Shown piece by piece: positions 1-6,290 of a stretch of DNA of 8,722 bases (position 1 is the stretch's first letter; each line of letters starts with the position of its first letter). The notes beneath the pieces were generated by a model, which worked only from the letters and a program-made list of their open reading frames with translations, had not been told where the DNA came from and did not search any database. The stretch is from contig CAZGQY010000174.1 of assembly GCA_964528035.1 (NCBI GenBank), positions 1 to 8,722 on the forward strand. Reading direction: 5' to 3'. A program made the translations under genes and the position numbers. The DNA is from CAZGQY01 sp964528035. GTDB taxonomy: Bacteria; Pseudomonadota; Gammaproteobacteria; Methylococcales; UBA1147.

Positions 1-41
1 GTAGCAACAGTTGCGTAGCCCTGCTATGCGCCTGTTGCTAC
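1..41 (+). other. Strong hairpin at the head of the left repeat
   Basis: GTAGCAACAG (1-10) pairs perfectly with CTGTTGCTAC (32-41). After a small internal mismatch, GCGTAG (13-18) pairs with CTATGC (24-29) through one G-T wobble, leaving a five-base loop. The wobble is G-T when the plus strand is read and would be A-C on the other strand, so the folded form is better on the hairpin-to-tail strand. No U-run follows, so it is not a standard intrinsic terminator, though it could protect the cinA mRNA 3' end. The window begins at its first base, so the element may extend further left. Confidence 0.8.
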
Positions 42-104
42 GCCTTGAAGACAATCAATAATCCTGCGTCAATCTTTCACATTTTATTAAAACCTCGCTC
101 CTAA
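1..104 (+). repeat. Left copy of a dispersed-type repeat with 5' hairpin and conserved tail
   Basis: Bases 10-104 match the reverse complement of 8628-8722 over 95 positions with eight mismatches and no gaps, about 92% identity by my hand alignment. The element has a palindromic head (1-41) and a conserved non-palindromic tail that ends in CTCCTAA at 98-104. Similarity stops sharply after this point. The tail ends 23 bases from the cinA stop codon, so a cinA transcript would read through the tail and into the hairpin. No conserved reading frame is present: the right copy has a short ATG frame, but the left copy has ATG-TGA at the same place. What the element is (REP or MITE-like, or an RNA 3' element) is not settled by the sequence. 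Confidence 0.85.
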
Positions 105-127
105 GAGAACCTAATAAGAGTTCTGCA

Positions 128-1375
128 TTACCCTAGATACCCCTGTAAATAGCGCCTTAACATATCTAATCCACGGTTCGCGGCAACGGTTTGCTTTCTT
201 GCCATTCGACCGGAAATTTTACTACTATATTCAAAAACACCATTGGGTGTCGCCAACGCACTGTATAGATCCACGGTGGAGTTATGTTTATCATCTGCAG
301 TAGATTGTTCACACCAAAGTTGAGCAATTGAATAATCTGTAGCTGCCTTTTCAGCCAACACAGACGAAACCGTTGTAGCCACTTGCTTTAAATCGTGACT
401 GCTTTCCAATGTTTCTCCCGGCAAACCAAGACGTTCATAGATCCGAAACCTGTCATCGGTTACCAGGCTCTCCTTAAACCAGCTCAGACCTGCACAACGC
501 GCTGCCATTTTACCGCCACTCAGTGTTTCTACAAGAGACAATGTTTGGTGATTTTCGATCATATGTGCACCAATCACCTCAACCAAATTGCCACTGTCAT
601 GCTCCATTCCATCGATACCGAATACTGAGTGGCCGATGGTCTCGGAAACCTTTTCTACAAACTCTTTTATTTGAAATTCAGTGCAATTTTGACCAAAGAT
701 TAATTTAGTCTCAATCTCCAATGGTCCAGCGCGAAAACTCAATGAAACATCATCTGGAAATTTTAGAGCATCCAAACGTGCTTGAATAGCTGATTCACCA
801 ATACCCACTGAGCGAATAGTAACAAGCCGGGGCGGTTCCAGTTCGAACTGGCTGCCTAATCTGGGTTTAATGATTTCCTTAAACATATTTTTCATTTCAT
901 AGGGAACACCGGGTACAAACACGAACCAGCATCGCTTAAATCTGAGCGCAAAGCCCGGTGCAGTTCCCCACACATTATCCAATCGTTCAGATGTATCTGG
1001 CAGCATGGCCTGTTTCAGGTTCACTTCGGGCATGCTTTGACCGAACCGCGTAAAATGAGCTTCTATCTGATCAACAGCTTCAGAATCCAGGCGCAACGGT
1101 AAATCAAATGCATCACTGACAGCCTCAGCTGTCAAATCATCGCAGGTCGGACCCAGCCCTCCGGTACAGATACAGCAATCTGCTCTTTCTGAAACTTCTC
1201 CAAGCAAAGAAACCAGTGCTTGCATGTCGTCACCAACAGCAGTATGGCGATGAATATGAAAACCAAGAGAAGCCAACTGCGTAGATAACCAGGCTGCATT
1301 TGTGTCAACAGTCTGTCCAGAAATTATCTCTTCTCCCTGAGAGAAAATTTCGATAACCGGGGATTTGATTTTCAT
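128..1375 (-). CDS. cinA: CinA family protein with degenerate C-terminal deamidase domain
   Basis: This is a full-length, two-domain CinA family protein of 415 residues. The N-terminal half (about 7-170) is the molybdopterin-binding-like COG1058 domain, which in characterised relatives hydrolyses ADP-ribose. It is well preserved: GEE at 14-16, DTNAAWL at 24-30, TGGLGPTCDDLT at 71-82, KQAMLP at 121-126, GTAPGF at 137-142 and PGVPYEM at 155-161. The C-terminal half (about 262-413) has the layout of the NMN deamidase (PncC) domain, but the signature AES-x-TGG reads VETLSGG (282-288). The usual V-T-Y-S-N-x-x-K segment has D307 and I312 in place of Tyr and Lys, and the glycine-rich GPGGG-type loop is missing. 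I infer a cytoplasmic ADP-ribose pyrophosphatase-like protein with little or no deamidase activity. The ATG at 1375 has no clear Shine-Dalgarno site. The gene diverges from the MOSC gene. Confidence 0.88.
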   Translation of the reverse strand: MKIKSPVIEIFSQGEEIISGQTVDTNAAWLSTQLASLGFHIHRHTAVGDDMQALVSLLGEVSERADCCICTGGLGPTCDDLTAEAVSDAFDLPLRLDSEAVDQIEAHFTRFGQSMPEVNLKQAMLPDTSERLDNVWGTAPGFALRFKRCWFVFVPGVPYEMKNMFKEIIKPRLGSQFELEPPRLVTIRSVGIGESAIQARLDALKFPDDVSLSFRAGPLEIETKLIFGQNCTEFQIKEFVEKVSETIGHSVFGIDGMEHDSGNLVEVIGAHMIENHQTLSLVETLSGGKMAARCAGLSWFKESLVTDDRFRIYERLGLPGETLESSHDLKQVATTVSSVLAEKAATDYSIAQLWCEQSTADDKHNSTVDLYSALATPNGVFEYSSKISGRMARKQTVAANRGLDMLRRYLQGYLG

Positions 1376-1858
1376 GTCATTTTACACGGCCTATTGTTAA
1401 TTAGTCTTTTCTGCGGTTTATTATTCAAAATTCTGAATTTAGTCGCATCCCGAATTCTATGTAATTACAATCCGAAAGCGCCCAAGGATTTTACACTAGT
1501 ACTCCGTCATTGTTGTATTGGGGAATAGCTTGGTTGAGAAGAAGTCAGTCACAAGGCGTACGAACACGGGTCTTGTTGCTCAAGTTAACGTAGGTCACCA
1601 CTTATCGGCGGGTATATACATCAATACAAGCCTGGTGGACTTACAGTAATCTTCCGGATATAAATCTACAGCATGAGGTCACACTGATCGACTAAAGTCA
1701 GAACATTCACCACGAGACTTAATATCCAGACGCCGCAGGTTTGGGTAAATCCGGAAAAGCCCGTTATACCTATCGTTTTCGAACCCAATTTAATGTAGCA
1801 TTACACAGTTAAAGTAGCATGATCTAGGTTTATAACAATTTACTTGGGGAGAAAAATA
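1376..1858. other. Gene-free divergent intergenic region, about 480 bases
   Basis: No convincing gene lies between the divergent cinA and MOSC genes. Both promoters should be here, but I see no strong -35/-10 pair. Near the MOSC end there is a small inverted repeat TAATG-TAG-CATTA (1791-1803) and a direct repeat GTAGCAT (1795-1801 and 1814-1820), possibly regulatory. On the minus strand, 1496-1789 can be read as about 98 codons with three internal TGA codons. Its last part (RPVFVRLVTDFFSTKLF) faintly recalls the C-terminus of a LysR-type regulator. The stop density is about what chance gives, so a decayed gene is only a weak possibility. Confidence 0.5.
1846..1851 (+). promoter_or_regulatory. 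Shine-Dalgarno site that fixes the MOSC gene start
   Basis: GGGGAG lies seven bases before the ATG at 1859. It overlaps the TTG at 1844 that would otherwise open the longest frame, so the ATG is the likely start and five residues are removed from the longest possible protein. Confidence 0.7.
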
Positions 1859-2674
1859 ATGAGTACAGATCAGGTTGGCATTGTTTCTTCACTATGGCGT
1901 TATCCCGTCAAGTCAATGATGGGGGAAGTGGTCATATCAACAGGTATTTCGGAACAGGGCATCGACGGAGACCGTGCATACGCTCTGGTTGATAACGATA
2001 GCGGAAAAATAGTAAGCGCAAAAAATCCCAAGCTGTGGCCGAATATGTTTTCCTTTCGATCACGCTATAGCAGTAAGAATGTCGCAGCTGGTAAGGCAGT
2101 TATTACTCTGCCCGACGGCACCACGGTCAGTAGCGACCAAAATAACGTGAACGCTGTTTTATCATCGGCTCTGGGGCGAGATGTTACTTTGGTATCACAA
2201 GTACCGAAAAATCCACAGTTGGAAGAATATTGGCCCGATATGGAAGAATTGGATAATCGCGATATAGTGACTGACGAAAACATGCCGGCAGGTACTTTTT
2301 ATGATCTGGCTATCGTTCATATTTTAACCAGTTCAACTCTGGAAAAGCTCGCTGAAGTTTATCCGGATGGGCAATTCGATGTTCGTAGATTTCGTCCTAA
2401 TATTTTCGTCAACAGTGGCGCTGGCAACGCAGAATTTGTTGAAAACGAATGGATCGGCAAAACTATTGCCATCGGCAGTGAAGTAAAGCTAAAAATTACC
2501 GAACCCTGTCCTCGTTGTGTAATGACAACTCTGGCTCAAGGATCACTGCAACGCGACACAGGAATTTTAAGAGCTGCGGCGCAAAATAACAATGCCCATG
2601 TAGGCGTATACGCAGAAGTCATTCAGGCTGGGTCTATCCAATGCGAAGACCCGCTGACTATTGTACGAGATTAG
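1859..2674 (+). CDS. MOSC-domain (YcbX/mARC-like) molybdenum-cofactor protein
   Basis: This 271-residue protein has the MOSC_N beta-barrel region (about 6-120) followed by the MOSC domain (about 140-269). Family marks are RYPVKSMMGE at 14-23, GIDGDRAYALVD at 34-45, RRFRPNIFVN at 176-185 and EPCPRCVMTT at 215-224, followed by DTGILR at 233-238. In mARC proteins the cysteine of the matching S-R-C motif holds the molybdenum, so C220 is the probable ligand. Relatives (mARC, E. coli YcbX) reduce N-hydroxylated compounds. YcbX has a C-terminal 2Fe-2S ferredoxin domain that this protein lacks, so it would need a separate electron donor. There is no signal peptide, so it is expected to be cytoplasmic. 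The start is ATG 1859, with GGGGAG seven bases upstream, and the stop is TAG. It appears to be transcribed alone. The exact substrate is unknown. Confidence 0.88.
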   Translation: MSTDQVGIVSSLWRYPVKSMMGEVVISTGISEQGIDGDRAYALVDNDSGKIVSAKNPKLWPNMFSFRSRYSSKNVAAGKAVITLPDGTTVSSDQNNVNAVLSSALGRDVTLVSQVPKNPQLEEYWPDMEELDNRDIVTDENMPAGTFYDLAIVHILTSSTLEKLAEVYPDGQFDVRRFRPNIFVNSGAGNAEFVENEWIGKTIAIGSEVKLKITEPCPRCVMTTLAQGSLQRDTGILRAAAQNNNAHVGVYAEVIQAGSIQCEDPLTIVRD

Positions 2675-2771
2675 TACTTATATCAATTTAACGGGCTCAT
2701 AGCTAAGGCTTATTTCTAATCGCTGGCTGTAAGAAAGACTCAACGAACGAAGGTATTAAACTGCACGAAAC

Positions 2772-2795
2772 AGTGAAATCATGGATGATTTCACT
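2772..2795. promoter_or_regulatory. Perfect inverted repeat, possible operator upstream of the HD gene
   Basis: AGTGAAATCAT and ATGATTTCACT form perfect 11-base arms around a GG centre. The two-base spacer is too short for a normal RNA hairpin loop and no T-run follows, so a site for a dimeric DNA-binding protein is likelier than a terminator. It ends 33 bases before the ATG at 2829, where a promoter-proximal operator for the HD hydrolase gene would be expected. The cognate regulator is not in the window. Confidence 0.45.
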
Positions 2796-2828
2796 TGAAT
2801 CGCGATCACATTTTCATCAACTGATCCA

Positions 2829-3371
2829 ATGAAACACACATTAATCCTTAAGGCAGCAGATTTTGCCGCACAAAAACACAAAGATCAACGCCGTAAAGAT
2901 AAAAATGTATGACCGTATATCAACCATCCAGTCGCGGTTGCCTTGCTGATATCCGATGTGGGCCTTGTCGACGACTCTGACATCATCGCTGCGGCGCTGC
3001 TACACGATACCATCGAAGACACCAATACCACAGGTGAAGATCTGGAAGCCATTTTCGGATCTCGGGTTCGAGGGTTTGTGGAAGAAGTCAGCGATGATAC
3101 AAGACTGTACAAAAACGAGAGAAAGCGGCTACAAATAGAACATGCTGCAGATCTGTCAACAGGGGCTACTTTAATAAAGCTGGCTGACAAAATTTGTAAT
3201 GTCGCTGATATTGCTGTCGCGCCACCTAAAGGGTGGGATGTGCAACGTCGCCTGGAATACCTGGACTGGGCCGAAGCCGTTATAAACAATTGCAGCAAAG
3301 TAAACTCAGCTTTAGAGACTCGATTTTACGAAGAATTGGCCAAGGCCCGCAAAACTTTCGCGAATGAATAA
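2829..3371 (+). pseudogene. MESH1-like HD hydrolase gene interrupted by in-frame TGA
   Basis: The frame from ATG 2829 to TAA has 180 codons plus the stop, the size of a small alarmone hydrolase (human MESH1 is about 180 residues). Such enzymes remove the 3' diphosphate of (p)ppGpp or dephosphorylate NADPH. Every expected residue is present with the MESH1 spacing: H33 in PYINHP, H59-D60 in LLHDTIEDT, E63-D64, and D120 in KLADKICNV, each exactly two less than MESH1 H35, H61-D62, E65-D66 and D122 as I recall them. Codon 28 (2910-2912) is TGA, just before PYINHP, at a place relatives fill with a variable residue. A restart at TTG 2943 would lose H33, a metal ligand. There is no other stop or frameshift, so this is a recent nonsense mutation, a readthrough site or a sequencing error. 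TGA is a normal stop here: the cytochrome gene ends with it. The Shine-Dalgarno site is weak. Confidence 0.8.
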
Positions 3372-3645
3372 ATCGTTCTGTTCAGCATCTTTTCTGCTTA
3401 GAATACAAATCAACTATTCGATGAATTATTACGAAACAAGAACACAGAACTGAAACATCTACGCTAAGTGGCTCGGGTGGAATAAAAAACCTGGGGAATT
3501 AAAACGACGGCGACATCAACCTATGTCATTGACAAACGCATTTACACTAACTTTTAAGAGATCTATATTTGCGCGTTCGTTCGCCTCGTGATAATTAATT
3601 TATATTCTCATCGACGGATCAGCGATTAATCCAACAAATTACACT

Positions 3646-4089
3646 CTATTCAACAGTTTTACGTTTCCATGTTTCCGTTCTACCAAACAACGAAAATCCA
3701 ATAAATCCCCTGATCGCCAGAGTATTTTTATCTTCCAGAGTCGCCTGACACTGATAAGTATCGCCATTGTTCGGGTCATATATCCAGCCATCTTCCCATT
3801 CGTTATCCCCCTTATAAGAAAGATCCCCCAAAATTTTCAATCCCAGTAAGGGTCGTGAGCGCAATTCCGGATCCGGATTGTGTTCATCTTTTCGATTCTG
3901 GCTGCCTGGTTTATTACTGCCCTCAATAACGCCCACATAATTTTCTCCCTGTTTGGATATTTTTATCAGACCATCCCCCGCCTGATTAACCCAGGTGCCA
4001 AATATTTCATTTTCTGCGGCCACAGCATTAAAGCTAAAAAAGACTAGACCAGTAATTAACAATAATTCCAGGTTGGCTGATTTAAACAT
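3646..4089 (-). CDS. Secreted DUF2147 domain protein
   Basis: The protein is 147 residues from ATG 4089. A signal peptide is clear: a lysine near the start, then a hydrophobic run (LELLLITGLVFF) and cleavage after about residue 25 (NAVAA, then ENEIFG). The mature part is one DUF2147 domain (COG4731), a small beta-rich fold of unknown function found in many Gram-negative bacteria. Its usual marks are FGTW near the start, a D-x-x-N-P-D-P-E-L-R stretch, RPLLGLKIL, W-x-x-G-x-IYDP-NNGDTY, and a C-terminal RGFIGFSLFGRTETW. The exported position suggests a periplasmic or envelope role, and no enzyme activity is established for the family. An upstream TTG (4095) is in frame but only three bases from the Shine-Dalgarno site, so ATG is preferred. 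The gene converges on the HD gene and lies 310 bases beyond the PhoD-like gene on the same strand. Confidence 0.88.
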   Translation of the reverse strand: MFKSANLELLLITGLVFFSFNAVAAENEIFGTWVNQAGDGLIKISKQGENYVGVIEGSNKPGSQNRKDEHNPDPELRSRPLLGLKILGDLSYKGDNEWEDGWIYDPNNGDTYQCQATLEDKNTLAIRGFIGFSLFGRTETWKRKTVE

Positions 4090-4399
4090 GTTCAATTCTC
4101 CTTAATTAAAATACTGATCCAGTCACTTAGGGATATTTATCGTATTATGTTTTTCATAGTTTTCTTGAAATATATCATAGATAGTCCAGAAGATATCACA
4201 TGCGAAATACTCAAGAAGTAAATTGCGAATAAGCACCACGGATTGACCAATTCCTCCGTATTCAATTCTTGTTGGGTCGGTATCAGAGAGTATTCTTCGG
4301 ATGCATGATTATATAGTCAATATGATACTTGACGCTTTTTTCTCGAATTTTTTTACCAATAACGCCGGACTCGCAATGACTCCCCAATAAATAATAGTA
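4090..4399. other. Intergenic region between the PhoD-like and DUF2147 genes
   Basis: Apart from the DUF2147 ribosome binding site, this AT-rich 310-base stretch has no supported gene. On the minus strand 4137-4316 is open for about 59 codons and its second half would be hydrophobic (LVNPWCLFAIYFLS). It lacks an ATG near its beginning, and the only GGAGG-like sequence lies two bases from a TTG. It probably holds the end of the PhoD-like transcript and the DUF2147 promoter, but I see neither a clear terminator hairpin with a U-run nor a strong promoter. Confidence 0.45.
4098..4103 (-). promoter_or_regulatory. Shine-Dalgarno site of the DUF2147 gene
   Basis: AAGGAG on the minus strand stands eight bases before the ATG at 4089 and only three before the in-frame TTG at 4095. 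This decides in favour of the ATG start. Confidence 0.7.
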
Positions 4400-6097
4400 T
4401 TATGTCTTCCAATCATGTAATTCAATGACATGTGGATGTGTATCCAACACATTACCAGGCTTGGATGTTTTCAATGGTTCTCCGTCATTGTTAAAAAATT
4501 GAACGCTCAATTGATTATTTTCATCATCGATGTCTAGACGGGAGAAATTATCCGCCTGCGAAAATCCCCACGTCGTGTAATTCATTTCACCGAGTGTATC
4601 CGAAAGAGGAAATGCATCTGGAGTATCTGCACCGGCAGAATCGTGAACAAAAGTACTTGGATCACCATCGGCAAAGGGAAAAGGCCAATAATAGGCAGAC
4701 GATACAATGCTATAACATCTAATATCCGTGTTTTTCGAAAACTTCAATTCTGAAATACACGCACAATGAATATCGCCAGAAAGGAAGATAACATTTTGAA
4801 TCCTTTCTTTGACGATTAGGTCCAACAATGCTCTGCGCGTTTCTGGAAACGCAGCCCAACAATCATCATTATTTTTATGCTTTCTACTCCTGGTTGAATC
4901 TACTGTATTTGGAACAAACACTGAAGAAGTAACAATAAATTTCGGTATATTCCCACGAGTGTCTTGCTGATATTTAAGCCAATAGAGAAAACGATTCAAT
5001 TGTCCGGGCTCAAGCGTGCTCAAGGGTGGACGACCCAACATATGGTTATTATCCAGGTTATCGTCATTTATTTCGTTGCCTTCACCTTTAATCCGCTGTG
5101 AACGCACATCAAGAACAAAAAACGGATAGTCGTTACAAAGAAAATCATAGTAGAGGTACGGAATCTGATTTTCATGCAAAGCATCTTCAACTGCTGTGTT
5201 GTTGCTTGTTTCTACTGAATTATTCCAATTACGAGGGCCGTGACTCCATTGATAGCTCATATACGCGTGCATAGCCAAATTAAATACTTTACGGCCTTTC
5301 TCTTTAAGGATCCGATCATGATGCCAATTGTCTTCAATTTCATGATCATCCAGAATCATGTAAGTGGGTATCTCGCTTAAGAGTCTTTGCATATTGCGCG
5401 AGCTATAGGCTGTATAATAGCGCTCTTGAAATTCCTTGTAGGTATCTGCCAGACCAAGAGAAAAACTATTAAATTTATCGGCGTATATTTGATCACCGAC
5501 CATAAGCTGAAAATTTACATCGCCATGACTTTTTCTCATTGGTTTAAAAATTCTATCGGAATTTTTGCGCCCCCAAAGCAATCCAGGATAGCGACATGAA
5601 CCGAGTAAAAAACTGATTCCATGCGAGCCGTTCTCATTCTTTGGGAATGTCTTAAATTTCCCAACCGCATAAGAATCTTCAATATTCGCAAAAACATCTC
5701 GCCATTTTGATGCTTTTGGCAGAAAGGCAGCCAGTTCATTATCGTTAACACGATCATCATTATGCAGAGCATCATCCAGTCTCATGATCGCGACGCGAAC
5801 TTCATATTGTTGTCCAGGCTTTAATGCTTCGGACGGTGTTGACGAATCTAAACTGGTATCCCTACCGATGTTGAAAACACCCGAACGGTCATATTCTCTT
5901 TTGAGTCTGAAATAGAAAATGTTTTTTCCATTAATTTTACCCTTACTAATTAAGGCCAAAACACCAATTGTGCGATTACTTTCGGAATTTTGTATATTCC
6001 AATCGTCTTCGGTCACGGCTGAAATCCATACTTTACAACTGGTATCAGTTGTATGGCCAATAATTGGTCCTACCGTTGGTTTACGTAGAGTGCTCAT
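4400..6097 (-). CDS. PhoD-like metallophosphatase (alkaline phosphatase D family)
   Basis: This 565-residue protein belongs to the PhoD family (COG3540), metal-dependent phosphomono- and diesterases. An N-terminal beta-sandwich region (about 8-150, opening with GPIIGHTTDTSCKVWISA) precedes the metallophosphatase core (about 162-515). Core motifs are GSCRYPG (166-172), GDQIYAD (201-207), ILDDHEIEDNW (248-258), LDVRSQR (329-335) and LSGDIHCA (439-446). C168, D202 and Y205 match the cysteine, aspartate and tyrosine that help hold the Fe/Ca centre in Bacillus PhoD. Unlike classical PhoD there is no twin-arginine or other signal peptide: the domain begins within ten residues of the start, so a cytoplasmic or non-classically exported enzyme is inferred. 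ATG 6097 is supported by AAGGAG six bases upstream. It follows the cytochrome gene on the same strand after a 193-base gap, so co-transcription is uncertain. The natural substrate is unknown. Confidence 0.9.
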   Translation of the reverse strand: MSTLRKPTVGPIIGHTTDTSCKVWISAVTEDDWNIQNSESNRTIGVLALISKGKINGKNIFYFRLKREYDRSGVFNIGRDTSLDSSTPSEALKPGQQYEVRVAIMRLDDALHNDDRVNDNELAAFLPKASKWRDVFANIEDSYAVGKFKTFPKNENGSHGISFLLGSCRYPGLLWGRKNSDRIFKPMRKSHGDVNFQLMVGDQIYADKFNSFSLGLADTYKEFQERYYTAYSSRNMQRLLSEIPTYMILDDHEIEDNWHHDRILKEKGRKVFNLAMHAYMSYQWSHGPRNWNNSVETSNNTAVEDALHENQIPYLYYDFLCNDYPFFVLDVRSQRIKGEGNEINDDNLDNNHMLGRPPLSTLEPGQLNRFLYWLKYQQDTRGNIPKFIVTSSVFVPNTVDSTRSRKHKNNDDCWAAFPETRRALLDLIVKERIQNVIFLSGDIHCACISELKFSKNTDIRCYSIVSSAYYWPFPFADGDPSTFVHDSAGADTPDAFPLSDTLGEMNYTTWGFSQADNFSRLDIDDENNQLSVQFFNNDGEPLKTSKPGNVLDTHPHVIELHDWKT

Positions 6098-6103
6098 ATT
6101 ATT

Positions 6104-6109
6104 CTCCTT
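6104..6109 (-). promoter_or_regulatory. Shine-Dalgarno site of the PhoD-like gene
   Basis: AAGGAG on the minus strand, six bases before ATG 6097. It confirms that the protein starts without a signal peptide, since no in-frame extension is needed. Confidence 0.7.
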
Positions 6110-6290
6110 AAATATTTTATATAGTCACATCAATAGTCCTTCAGCGTTTATGTCTGCATGCCCCACATCGCAAGCTTACTGTCCATGAACAGAGTGCCTG
6201 TTGCGACAAAGTGTATTATGGCTCTTGCTCTTTTTAAAATGTCTTTTTTTTAAAAACTTTTAACTGATGAAAACTCCTTCAAACACTTTC

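Noticed and set aside
1..104. End repeats as integron attC sites
   Set aside because: The hairpin resembles attC in size, but the flanking RYYYAAC and GTTRRRY core sites are not present and the two copies are in opposite orientation, unlike cassette arrays.
2910..2912. TGA read as selenocysteine or tryptophan in the HD gene
   Set aside because: HD hydrolases of this type are not selenoproteins, the position is not catalytic, and the cytochrome gene in the same window uses TGA as its stop, so recoding is unlikely.
2065..3298. Minus-strand frames opposite the MOSC and HD genes
   Set aside because: They are antisense shadows of conserved coding sequence and carry no family motifs or ribosome binding sites.
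3453..3591. Plus-strand open stretch in the convergent gap between the HD and DUF2147 genes
   Set aside because: It is only about 45 codons, has no start with a ribosome binding site and shows no recognised motif. I see no supported gene or clear bidirectional terminator in 3372-3645.
4137..4316. Open frame of about 59 codons on the minus strand with a hydrophobic stretch
   Set aside because: It has no ATG near its beginning, no properly spaced Shine-Dalgarno site and no recognisable family. Such a length is within chance for AT-rich DNA.
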